64,000 nt of DNA from an uncultured Opitutia bacterium (GTDB lineage Bacteria; Verrucomicrobiota; Verrucomicrobiia; Opitutales; Opitutaceae). A model generated the notes under the pieces. That model saw only the letters and a list, made by a program, of their open reading frames with translations. It ran no database searches and was not told the origin of the DNA. A program made the position numbers and the translations under genes. The stretch is taken from assembly GCA_937952235.1 (NCBI GenBank), contig CALFZM010000366.1, positions 1 through 64,000 of the forward strand, given 5' to 3'. Each line of letters opens with the position of its first letter. Position 1 is the first letter of the stretch. Below are positions 43,301 through 52,169 of the stretch, piece by piece.

Positions 43301-46198
43301 ATGAAGTTCGTCTCCTCCCCGTTCCTCCGGTTTCCCTTCACGGGTCGCCTGCGCGGCGCGCTGTGCGCGGCGCTGCTCGCGCCGTGCGTCGCCGCCGCCC
43401 AGGGCACCGGCATGCTTTCCGGTCGCGTTTCCGACGCCCGCACCGGGCACTCGCTCCAGGGCGCCGTGGTGCGCGCCGTCGGCACCACCGCCGTCGCCTA
43501 CACCGACGCCAGCGGCCAGTTCAACCTGCCGGCACTCCCGGCCGGCGGACGCCGCATCCAGGTTGAGTACGTCGGTCTCGACATCGCCAGCCGCGAGGTC
43601 GCGATCGCCGCTGGCGCCGCCGCCACGCTGAACGTCGAACTGGCAAGTGAGACCCTCAAGCTGGAGGCGTTCACCGTCGCGGAGTCCGCGCGGGGGCAGG
43701 CGCTCGCCATCAACCAGCAAAAGACCGCCAGCGGCCTGGTGAACATCGTGTCCGAAGAGACGTTCAACACCAACCTCGGCGGGAACCTCGGCTTCACCCT
43801 GCAGCAGTTGCCCGGCCTGAGCGTGAACGAGGGCGAGGACGGCGAACCGTCGGGAGTCAACATCCGCGGACTCGAGGCCAAGTACAATTCCGTCCAGGTC
43901 GACGGCAACCGCATGCCGGCCTCGGGCAACTCCCGCGCGTTCTCCGTCGGCCAGCTCAACGCCGACGCCGTCAGCAACATCGAAGTCATCAAGGCCGCCA
44001 CTCCCGACCGCGACGGCGACGCCCTCGGGGGCATCGTCAACGTCATTTCCCGCTCCGCCTTCCAGCGTGACGGGCGGACCATCGAACTCACGGCAGGCGG
44101 GCTCTATTACGACATGCGCGAGCGGTGGAACTACAACGCCTCGCTCAACTACCTCGACCTTTTCAGCGTGGGCGGCGGCCAGCGGAACCTCGGCGTCGGA
44201 CTCAATCTCGCGTGGTCGGAGACCTCGCGCGACTACGACAATCTCGACAAGGACTACGCCGTGCTGCGGCCGGAGTTCGAGCCAGCCCTCCGCCTGTCCG
44301 GGCCGCTCTACTTCCATACCAACGCCGCGCCGCAGACCAACGACCGCGAGACGCGGTCCCTCAGCGCCAACCTCGCGCTCGACTACCGCCTGAGCGCGCA
44401 GACGTCCGTCTACCTGCGGCCCTTTTACCGGCACAACCGTGTCGACGCCGAGAAGCCGCGCGCCCGCTACTACGTCAACTCGAACCACAACTTCAACGCG
44501 GCCACCGGCACCAAGAGCATCGCCGAGGCGACCTACAACACCGGGCGTAGCGTCGCCACGGTCACCAACGAGCTGCGGTACCAGAATGACCTGAGCGTCT
44601 CCGACAACGACGTCTACGGCGCCTCGTTTGGAGGCCGTCACCAGATGGCGGAGACGACGGTGTCGTTCGACCTGTTCCGCTCGAACAACGTTTCGAACCG
44701 CGACCGCTCGCTCGCCTACGTCATCCGCAACCCGGGCTACCAGTTCGCGTACGACCAGACGGTCCGCTGGAAGCCGGTCTATACGATCCTCAACGGCAAG
44801 GACCCGTACGACGTGTCGGCCATCAACCGCGGCGACCTCACCTATTCGCCGCGCGACGCGGCCGAGAAGGCCTCCAGCGCCCGGATTGACGTCGAGCGCA
44901 AGTTCGCCGGCGCGAAGCTCGGCGGCGCCCTGAAGTTCGGCGGCAAGTTCCGCTCCAATGTCAAGGAGCAGGACCAGGCGTCGGTCGTCTATCGCACGGG
45001 CACCAACGCCGCCGGGTTTCCCTACGCCAGCCTCCTCACCCGCACGGACTACAAGGTCTTCGGCGCGCTGCCGATCTACCAGTACCCCGACTTGGAACGC
45101 GTCGACGCACTGCGGCGCAGCCGTCCGGAACTCTTCGCGCTCCAGACCAACGACGCGCTGCTCAATAACGTCATCAACGACTACCGCGCGGAGGAGGACA
45201 TCGCCGCCGCGTACGGCATGGGCACGCTGCGTTTCGGCGCCACGACGCTCATCACCGGACTGCGCCTGGAACACAACACCTTCAAGTCGCGCACCTATCG
45301 GTACAACAGCGCGACGCCGGCAGTCCCTGACACGGTCAACGCGAAACGCGACTACACGATGTGGCTGCCCGGCCTTCACCTGCGGCACGAACTCGCGAAG
45401 AACCTGATCCTGCGCGAGAGCTACAACCGCAGTTACAGCCGCCCCGACGTGAACGCGCTCGTCGCGGGCCTGAACCTCGACACGAACACCGGCAACATCT
45501 CCGGCGGCAACCCGAACCTGAAGCCGTCGACGTCGCACAACTTCGACGTGCAGCTCGAATACTACACACCCAAGGGCGGGCTCTACTCGGCCGGCGTGTT
45601 CTACAAGAAGATGAAGGGGTTCTACTATGAGACGTCGCTGCGGTTCACCGACACCGACGCCAACGGCTATCCGATCCCGGACCCCAATGGCACTCGGATC
45701 TACTCCTCGACCGACAACGCCCTCGGCGCGACGAACTACGGCCTGGAGCTGATCGCGCGGCAGCGGCTGCTGTTCCTCCCGGCTCCCTTCAGCGGGCTGG
45801 GTGTCGCACTCTCCGGCACGTTCACCGAGAGCGACGGGAAGTATCCCGGCCGCCTGGACGAGGACCTGCCAACGTACGGCTTCAGTGACCGGATCTACAA
45901 TGCCGCGCTCGAGTACGCCGGCGGCGGCTTCCGCGCCCGGCTGAGCTACACGTACCGGTCGGACTTCCTGGAGGGCCTGGACGCGAACAATCTCTTCGAC
46001 GACTACTTCGGCGCCTACGAGTCGCTCAACTGGGAGTCGAGCTACCAGCTCAACCGCGGCACCCGGCTGTTCTTCAACGTGAACAACCTCACCGACGAGC
46101 CGCAGATATCCTACCAGGGCGTGAACCGGCCCGACAACCCGGAGGACTACACGAAGTACTCCTGGCGCGCGACGTTCGGCGTGGGCTACCGGTTCTGA
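43301..46198 (+). CDS. TonB-dependent receptor (Xanthomonas/Caulobacter-type)
   Basis: 965 aa from ATG 43301; signal GALCAALLAPCVAAAQ. CarboxypepD_reg-like domain MLSGRVSDARTGHSLQGAVV, plug GQALAINQQKTASGLVNIVSEE, LQQLPGLSVNEGED, VNIRGLEAKYNS, DRDGDALGGIVNVISRSAFQ, barrel ending GVGYRF. It is a close relative of the receptor at 7312-10272, with matching plug phrases. A strong terminator follows, separating it from the next receptor. Confidence 0.86.
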   Translation: MKFVSSPFLRFPFTGRLRGALCAALLAPCVAAAQGTGMLSGRVSDARTGHSLQGAVVRAVGTTAVAYTDASGQFNLPALPAGGRRIQVEYVGLDIASREVAIAAGAAATLNVELASETLKLEAFTVAESARGQALAINQQKTASGLVNIVSEETFNTNLGGNLGFTLQQLPGLSVNEGEDGEPSGVNIRGLEAKYNSVQVDGNRMPASGNSRAFSVGQLNADAVSNIEVIKAATPDRDGDALGGIVNVISRSAFQRDGRTIELTAGGLYYDMRERWNYNASLNYLDLFSVGGGQRNLGVGLNLAWSETSRDYDNLDKDYAVLRPEFEPALRLSGPLYFHTNAAPQTNDRETRSLSANLALDYRLSAQTSVYLRPFYRHNRVDAEKPRARYYVNSNHNFNAATGTKSIAEATYNTGRSVATVTNELRYQNDLSVSDNDVYGASFGGRHQMAETTVSFDLFRSNNVSNRDRSLAYVIRNPGYQFAYDQTVRWKPVYTILNGKDPYDVSAINRGDLTYSPRDAAEKASSARIDVERKFAGAKLGGALKFGGKFRSNVKEQDQASVVYRTGTNAAGFPYASLLTRTDYKVFGALPIYQYPDLERVDALRRSRPELFALQTNDALLNNVINDYRAEEDIAAAYGMGTLRFGATTLITGLRLEHNTFKSRTYRYNSATPAVPDTVNAKRDYTMWLPGLHLRHELAKNLILRESYNRSYSRPDVNALVAGLNLDTNTGNISGGNPNLKPSTSHNFDVQLEYYTPKGGLYSAGVFYKKMKGFYYETSLRFTDTDANGYPIPDPNGTRIYSSTDNALGATNYGLELIARQRLLFLPAPFSGLGVALSGTFTESDGKYPGRLDEDLPTYGFSDRIYNAALEYAGGGFRARLSYTYRSDFLEGLDANNLFDDYFGAYESLNWESSYQLNRGTRLFFNVNNLTDEPQISYQGVNRPDNPEDYTKYSWRATFGVGYRF

Positions 46199-46231
46199 GC
46201 GTCTCTCCCGCTCCTTCCGACCGACCTCTCT

Positions 46232-46260
46232 CGCCGCCGGGCCCACTCCGGCGGCGTTTC
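46232..46260 (+). terminator. Intrinsic terminator after TonB receptor
   Basis: Perfect 9-bp stem CGCCGCCGG / CCGGCGGCG with a 7-nt loop (GCCCACT), followed by TTTCGTCTTC, 34 bp past the receptor stop. Confidence 0.8.
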
Positions 46261-46341
46261 GTCTTCGGGGCGGAATTCACCGTAGCGTCGCCCTGTTGCC
46301 CCACATTCGTAACGCCGCCGGCCCAAACTGGGCCCTCCGCC

Positions 46342-49125
46342 ATGATCGATCCCCTGCGGCGCGTCCTCGCGCCTTTCCTTACCTTAACGCTCTTGCTGCC
46401 GGTCTGCGCTCCGGCGCAGACGGCGCCCGCCGGCGCCATCCGTGGCGTCGTCGTGAACGACGCCACCGGCAACTTCGTCGAGGGTGCGGTGCTCACGCTC
46501 GCCGGCACCAACCGCAGCGCGGTCAGCGACAGCCAGGGACGTTTCCACTTCGGCGCCCTGCCGGCCGGCGATTACCGCGTGCGCGCCGAGTCCGCGGGCA
46601 ACGCCGCCGGCGAGCGGCTGGTCGCGGTCGGCCCCGGCGCGACCGCTACGCCGACCCTCCGGCTCGGCTCGGAGATCGTCGCGATGGAGAAACTCATGGT
46701 CACCGCCCAGGCCGAGGGCCAGTCGCAGGCCCTGAACGTGCAGAAGAACGCCGAGAACATCCGCAAGGTCGTCTCCCAGGACGCGCTCGCCAACTCCCGT
46801 CTCGGTGAAGTCGGCGAGGTGCTGCAGGCGCTGCCCGGTCTCTACCTCGAGATCAGCACGCACCAGCCGAGCCGGCCCAACATCCGCGGCCTCGGCTCCG
46901 AATTCAACTCGATCACCTTCGACGGCGTGCGCATCGGCAACACGAACAACGACCGCTCGGACGGCGTCAGCGGCTATCCCGCCGAGAGCCTCGCCCGCGT
47001 CGAGCTGATGAAGTCGGTCACGCCCGACATGGAAGGCGACGCGATCGGCGGCAGCATCAACCTGGTCTCGCGCCGCGCCTTCGATCTCTCCGAGCGCGTG
47101 CTCAAGCTGAACCTCGGCGGCGCCTACAACAACCAGCAGCAGAACTGGGACAAGCAGGTGAACCTCGAATACGCCGACCGGTTCGGGCCCGAGGGCCGGC
47201 TGGGCGTGTATTCATCGATCAACCACTACCGCTCGGACCGCGGCTACCACACTTCGAGCATCAGCTACCAGGTCGACGCCGCCGACAACTACAACATCGC
47301 CACCTACACGCTGCAGGATCGCGTCGAGGACGATTCGTGGAAGTTCAAGTACACCGGCAGCGTCGACTACAAACTGAGCGACGCCACGGTCCTTTGGGCC
47401 CGGGGCCTGTTCAGCAACGACACCCGCTACCTCGAGGACCGCCGGACCATCTACCGCCCGGGCACGCGCACCAACATCACGCCGAACTCCGCCAGCTCGC
47501 GCAACGGCCGCGTCGACGTCGATCGCCAGTACCGCGAGCCGATCAGCACCTCCGGCCAGCTGTCGATCGGGCTCGAAAGCCGGTTCGATCGCTGGAACCT
47601 CGATGCGCGCCTCAGCTACGGACGTGCGACCAACGAGTACCAGGAGACGTTCACGCCGGTCTTCTCCTTCAACGGCACCGATCTCTCCTACGACCGCTCG
47701 ATCCGCGAATTTCCGCTCTTCCGCGTCGACAACGGCATCGCGCTCAATGATCCGGCCCGCCTCTCCCACCGGTCGATCGCGCGCACGCAGCACCCGTCGC
47801 GCGACCAGGAGTTCTCCGTCGACTTCAACGCGCGGCGCGAACTCGCCGGCCTTCCCTTCAACGGCTACGTGAAGTCCGGCGCCCGGGCCAAGTTCCGCAA
47901 CTGGGTTTTCGGCGGCGACAGCCAGCTCGGCAACTGGACCTACACCGGGCCGCAGGCGGCCGGCGCCCTCGCAGAGAACTACGTCAACGACCGGTTCTTT
48001 CGCCCGAGCCACGGGCGCGCGATCCTTTCGCCGCTTGCGCCCGACATCAGCAGGTTCCTCGACGCCTTCTGGAATCGCCGCGGGGAGTTCACCCGCACCG
48101 ACAACGCATCCGACATCCTGATCGAGGCCAACCGCCGCGCCACCGAGGAGAACATCTACGCCACCTATCTGATGGGCAGCGCCACGTTCGGCCGGCTCAA
48201 TGTCGTCACCGGCGCCCGGATCGAGCATACGGAGTTCGAGGGCAAGGCGCGCGAACTCGACACGCCCCGCGGCGTGCTCGTCAGCTCGACCGTCGTGCGC
48301 AATTCCACCCGGTACACCAACGTCCTGCCGGGCCTGCACTTCAATTACGGCCTCCGCCCCAACGTCGTCCTCCGGCTCTCGCTCAACCGCACCGTGGCGC
48401 GGCCGAGCCCGACCGACATGCTGCCGTCGCGACGCGTCGATGACGACGCCCGCACGCTCACCGATGGCAACCCGAACCTCGACGTCACCGAGTCGGACAA
48501 CATCGACGCCAGCATCGAGTACTACCTCAAACCGCTCGGCGTCGTCTCGGTCGGCGCCTTCAGGAAATCGATCGACGGCTTCTATTTCACGACCGCTTCG
48601 ACCGTGGTCGGCGGTGAGTATGACGGCTACCGGTTGAGCCGCGTCGAGATGGGCCGCGGCGGCAAGGTGAGCGGCCTCGAGGTCGAGTGGCAGCAGCGGC
48701 TCGCGTTTCTCCCGGGCGCCTGGGGCGGGCTTGGCTTCGGGGCCAACCACACGTGGCTCGACGCCACCGGTCGCTACCCCACCCGGCCCGGCGACAACCT
48801 CACCTTCATCGGCACGGCGAAGCGCACCGGCAACGTCAACGTCTCCTATGTCCGCCGCGGCCTCGATCTGCGCCTCTTCTACAACCTCCGCGGCGACTAT
48901 CTCAGCTCCGTCGGCGCCCGCCGCGCGCTCGACGTCTACGAGAAGGAGCGGGCGACCCTGGACTTCTCCGCGAAGCACCGCTTCACGCGCCGGCTCTCCG
49001 CTTACGCCAACGTGAAGAATATCACCGACGCGCCCAAGATCACCTACCAGGGCAGCCGCTCCAACCCGACCGGCGTGCGCTACTACGATTTCTCCGTGAA
49101 CTTCGGCGTGACGCGTGATTTCTAG
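46342..49125 (+). CDS. TonB-dependent receptor
   Basis: 927 aa; signal LTLTLLLPVCAPAQ. N-terminal domain IRGVVVNDATGNFVEGAVLT, plug LNVQKNAENIRKVVSQDAL, GEVLQALPGLYLEIST, IRGLGSEFNSITFDG, PDMEGDAIGGSINLVSRRAF, barrel end VNFGVTRDF. Followed after 4 bp by a secreted phosphoesterase and then a second one, so the three probably form one transcription unit. Confidence 0.86.
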   Translation: MIDPLRRVLAPFLTLTLLLPVCAPAQTAPAGAIRGVVVNDATGNFVEGAVLTLAGTNRSAVSDSQGRFHFGALPAGDYRVRAESAGNAAGERLVAVGPGATATPTLRLGSEIVAMEKLMVTAQAEGQSQALNVQKNAENIRKVVSQDALANSRLGEVGEVLQALPGLYLEISTHQPSRPNIRGLGSEFNSITFDGVRIGNTNNDRSDGVSGYPAESLARVELMKSVTPDMEGDAIGGSINLVSRRAFDLSERVLKLNLGGAYNNQQQNWDKQVNLEYADRFGPEGRLGVYSSINHYRSDRGYHTSSISYQVDAADNYNIATYTLQDRVEDDSWKFKYTGSVDYKLSDATVLWARGLFSNDTRYLEDRRTIYRPGTRTNITPNSASSRNGRVDVDRQYREPISTSGQLSIGLESRFDRWNLDARLSYGRATNEYQETFTPVFSFNGTDLSYDRSIREFPLFRVDNGIALNDPARLSHRSIARTQHPSRDQEFSVDFNARRELAGLPFNGYVKSGARAKFRNWVFGGDSQLGNWTYTGPQAAGALAENYVNDRFFRPSHGRAILSPLAPDISRFLDAFWNRRGEFTRTDNASDILIEANRRATEENIYATYLMGSATFGRLNVVTGARIEHTEFEGKARELDTPRGVLVSSTVVRNSTRYTNVLPGLHFNYGLRPNVVLRLSLNRTVARPSPTDMLPSRRVDDDARTLTDGNPNLDVTESDNIDASIEYYLKPLGVVSVGAFRKSIDGFYFTTASTVVGGEYDGYRLSRVEMGRGGKVSGLEVEWQQRLAFLPGAWGGLGFGANHTWLDATGRYPTRPGDNLTFIGTAKRTGNVNVSYVRRGLDLRLFYNLRGDYLSSVGARRALDVYEKERATLDFSAKHRFTRRLSAYANVKNITDAPKITYQGSRSNPTGVRYYDFSVNFGVTRDF

Positions 49126-49129
49126 GCCC

Positions 49130-50170
49130 ATGTTCCGCCTGCTTCGCCTCCTCTTCGCCGGCAGCGCGCTCATCCTCGCCGGCCGTGCCGCCGACCTCGA
49201 CCTTCCTCCCCCCGGCGCGTTCACGATCGTCGTCATCCCCGACACCCAGGGCTACCGCGGCCGCGCCACCAAGGCCACGCCGCAGAGCACGGAGCCGCTC
49301 ACCAACCCGGTTTTCCAGCATCACACCCGCTGGATCGCGGAGAACCTGCGCGCGCAGAACATCGTGTTCGTCTCCCACGTCGGCGACATCGTCGACATCA
49401 ACAACGCCGAGCAGTGGACGCTCGCCCCCGAGTGCCTCGACCGGCTGCACGGCGTCGTGCCGTACAGCCTCACCGTCGGCAACCATGACATGACCTCGAA
49501 GGGCGATGCGTCGCTCTACCAGCGCTTCTTTCCCGCCGAACGTTACCGCGGCTTTGCCTGGTACGGCGGAAGCTACGTCCACGACCGGCCCGAGCCGAAC
49601 GTGTCCGCCAACAACGTGAACAGCTACCAGCTGTTCTCCGCCGGCGGCCTCGAGTTCATTCACCTCAGCCTCGAGTGCAACGCGCCGGACGACGTGCTCG
49701 CGTGGGCCGACGGCCTGCTTCGCCGGCACGCCGGCCGACGGGCGCTCGTCACCACCCACATGGATCTCGGGCCCGTCGAGCGGCCCAAGGACAACGAAGG
49801 CTATATCAAGGACCCGAAAGGCCGCATGAGCTGGGTCAAGATCCACGGGGCCCGCGGCAACAGCGCGGTGCAGATGTGGGAGAAGCTGTTCCGCAGGCAT
49901 GCGGGCCTCGGCTTCATCTTCTCCGGCGACCAGAGCCGCACCACCGCCATGCGGCTCGCCGCCCGTGGCGACGCCGGCAACACCGTGCACTCGCTGCTTT
50001 CGGACTACACGTCGTCCGGACCGTTGCGCATCTACCGCTTCGTGCCGTCGGCAAACGAAGTCCGCGTTATCACCTACGACACTTCGCGCCGCGCGCTCGT
50101 CGATACCACGGCGCACGCACCCGCGCGCGATCAGCACCAGTTCACCCTGTCGTATGCGATGAAACCCTGA
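49130..50170 (+). CDS. Secreted calcineurin-like metallophosphoesterase
   Basis: 346 aa; signal FRLLRLLFAGSALILAGRAA. Metal-ligand motifs are IVVIPDTQGY, SHVGDIVD, VGNHDM and a late TTHMDLG. The usual terminal GHxH is replaced by FIFSGDQSRTT, so one ligand is unclear. An in-frame ATG 15 bp upstream overlaps the receptor gene; 49130 gives the better signal peptide. Proposed role: release of phosphate from a ligand captured by the receptor. Confidence 0.75.
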   Translation: MFRLLRLLFAGSALILAGRAADLDLPPPGAFTIVVIPDTQGYRGRATKATPQSTEPLTNPVFQHHTRWIAENLRAQNIVFVSHVGDIVDINNAEQWTLAPECLDRLHGVVPYSLTVGNHDMTSKGDASLYQRFFPAERYRGFAWYGGSYVHDRPEPNVSANNVNSYQLFSAGGLEFIHLSLECNAPDDVLAWADGLLRRHAGRRALVTTHMDLGPVERPKDNEGYIKDPKGRMSWVKIHGARGNSAVQMWEKLFRRHAGLGFIFSGDQSRTTAMRLAARGDAGNTVHSLLSDYTSSGPLRIYRFVPSANEVRVITYDTSRRALVDTTAHAPARDQHQFTLSYAMKP

Positions 50171-50289
50171 TTCGCTCGTCCCTGCGGGAGCGGCCTCGCC
50201 TCGCGACCGTCCGCACGAACGCCCTTTCCCCCGCATCCTGGCGCGCCTTTCAATCGCAACCCACCGCACTCCTTTCACCTCCGCTCCCC

Positions 50290-51924
50290 ATGCCCAAGTC
50301 CTTCCGCCTCCTCGCCGCCCTGTCGCTCCCCGTCGTCCTCGCCGCAACCGCCGCCGCCCAGGACTCCGACTGGAAACCCGTCGCCTACGCCGAGAAGGCC
50401 GCCCACGCGCCGCGTCCCCTGCCCGACCGCGTCGTGCTCACCTGGGACGGCGATCCCGCCACCACCCAGGCGGTCACCTGGCGCACCGACCCGGGCACTC
50501 GCCGCGCGGTCGCCGAGCTCGCGCCCGCGACGGAGAATGCGAAGGACCTCAAGCCCGTGACCGTGACGGCACGCACCGAGCGCTTCACCAGCGACCTGGG
50601 CGAGGCCGCCTACCACAGCGCGCGTTTCACCGGTCTCACGCCGGATACGCTGTATGCGTACCGCGTCGGCGACGGCGTGAACTGGAGCGAGTGGTTCCAC
50701 TTCCGCACCGCGAGCCGGGAAGCGCGCCCGTTCACGTTCGTCTACTTCGGCGACGCCCAGAACGACGTGAAGACGCATTGGTCGCGGGTGTTTCGCGAGT
50801 CGTTTCGCGACGCACCCCGCGCCGCCTTCACCCTGCACGCCGGCGACCTGATCAACCGCGCCAATCGCGACGCCGAGTGGGGCGAGTGGTTCGGCGCCCC
50901 CGCCTGGGTCCACGCCACCATCCCCGTCATCGCCACGCCCGGCAATCACGAGTACTTCGCCGACGGCGCCGGACCGGAGCATGAGCGCAAGTGGACCGCC
51001 AAGGACGGCGGCACGCTGGACGTCACCGTCGCCCAACAGACGGAAAAGGACGCCGCCGGGAAGGCCACGCGGCAGCGGATCACCGGCCGCACGGCCGACG
51101 GCCGCACCGGCGTCCTCACGCTCGGCGCCGACGGGCTCGTCATGGCCGTCGACGCCGGATTCACCGCGCTGACCGGATACACGGCCGCCGACCTCGCCGG
51201 CCAGCAACCCGACAAGCGGCCCCTGCGCGACCGGATCGCCCATCCCGGGACGCGCGCCGTCAGCCGGCACTGGCGCCCGCAGTTCGCCTTTCCCATCCAG
51301 AGCCCGCCCGCCGGTCTCGAAGAGACCTGCTACTACGTCGACTACCAGGGCACGCGCATCATCTCGCTCGACTCCAACCGCTCCCAGCCGGAGCAGGTCA
51401 CGTGGCTGCGGCGCGCGCTGACCGACAACCCGAACCGCTGGACGATCGTCACGCAGCACCACCCGATCTTTTCGCCCGCCAACAACCGCGACAACCCGGA
51501 GCTGCGCGCGGCGTGGAAACCGGTCTTCGACGAATTCAAGGTCGACCTCGTGCTGACGGGCCACGACCACACCTACGCCCGCAGCGGCGACGTCGCCGGC
51601 CGTGGCGGTTCGAAGAACATGCCGGCCGGCTACAACCAGGCGTACGATCCCGCCATCGGCACCGTGTACGTCGTCTCGGTCAGCGGGCCCAAGATGTACA
51701 ACGTGACCACCGATGGCTTCGCCGTCCGCACGGCAGAGGACACGCAGCTCTACCAGATCATCAAGGTCGGCCTCGACGAGCTGCACTACGAGGCCCGCAC
51801 CGCCACCGGCCGGCTCTACGACGCGTTCACGCTCCGCAAAAGGGCCGGCCAGGCCAACGCCCTCATCGAGGCGTTGCCGCCCCAGAACCGCCGTCCCGCC
51901 ACCGCGAAGCCGGCCGCGCAGTAG
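50290..51924 (+). CDS. Secreted purple-acid-phosphatase-like enzyme with unusual insert
   Basis: 544 aa; signal FRLLAALSLPVVLAATAAAQ. Fn3-like N-domain (about 45-150; RVVLTWDGDPATTQAVTWRT), then YFGDAQND, LHAGDLINRA, ATPGNHEYF, TQHHPIF and TGHDHTY as metal ligands. Between GNHE and the later motifs sits an insert of about 90 residues containing VDAGFTALTGYTAADLAG, which resembles the core of a PAS domain. A sensory-type module would be unexpected in an exported phosphatase. A 119-bp gap separates it from the preceding phosphoesterase. Confidence 0.82.
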   Translation: MPKSFRLLAALSLPVVLAATAAAQDSDWKPVAYAEKAAHAPRPLPDRVVLTWDGDPATTQAVTWRTDPGTRRAVAELAPATENAKDLKPVTVTARTERFTSDLGEAAYHSARFTGLTPDTLYAYRVGDGVNWSEWFHFRTASREARPFTFVYFGDAQNDVKTHWSRVFRESFRDAPRAAFTLHAGDLINRANRDAEWGEWFGAPAWVHATIPVIATPGNHEYFADGAGPEHERKWTAKDGGTLDVTVAQQTEKDAAGKATRQRITGRTADGRTGVLTLGADGLVMAVDAGFTALTGYTAADLAGQQPDKRPLRDRIAHPGTRAVSRHWRPQFAFPIQSPPAGLEETCYYVDYQGTRIISLDSNRSQPEQVTWLRRALTDNPNRWTIVTQHHPIFSPANNRDNPELRAAWKPVFDEFKVDLVLTGHDHTYARSGDVAGRGGSKNMPAGYNQAYDPAIGTVYVVSVSGPKMYNVTTDGFAVRTAEDTQLYQIIKVGLDELHYEARTATGRLYDAFTLRKRAGQANALIEALPPQNRRPATAKPAAQ

Positions 51925-52021
51925 GAACGGACGCGCACCGGCGCGAATGCCGGTGGAGCCAACAAGCCTTAAGCCGGAATCATGCAGTTGGCCTTCAACT
52001 CAGCCGCTAAAACGGCCGCAC

Positions 52022-52108
52022 GGAAAGGTGGAGCAGCTTGCCCTCAAGCTGCTGCGGACCGGTCCATCGCACGTCAGCCGCCTGGGGACAGGCGGCGCCA
52101 CCTTTCCG
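52022..52108. repeat. REPIN-like double-hairpin element, full copy
   Basis: GGTGG, stem GCAGCTTG/CAAGCTGC around CCCT, spacer with GGACCGGTCC identical in inverse orientation to the copy at 5707-5790, stem GCCGCCTG/CAGGCGGC around GGGA, and CCACC. The outer flank 51961-52021 also resembles the 5.8-kb copy. It lies between two converging genes. Confidence 0.75.
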
Positions 52109-52169
52109 GGCGGCCGTCATCATCGGTGAACGGAACGCACCTGCCGGGGGCGATCCGGAGTGAGGACCG

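Noticed and set aside
46292..46313. CTGTTGC and CGTAAC before the 46.3-kb TonB receptor as a Pho box
   Set aside because: Spacing is about 16 bp, not 11, so it does not fit the repeats seen at the other four sites.
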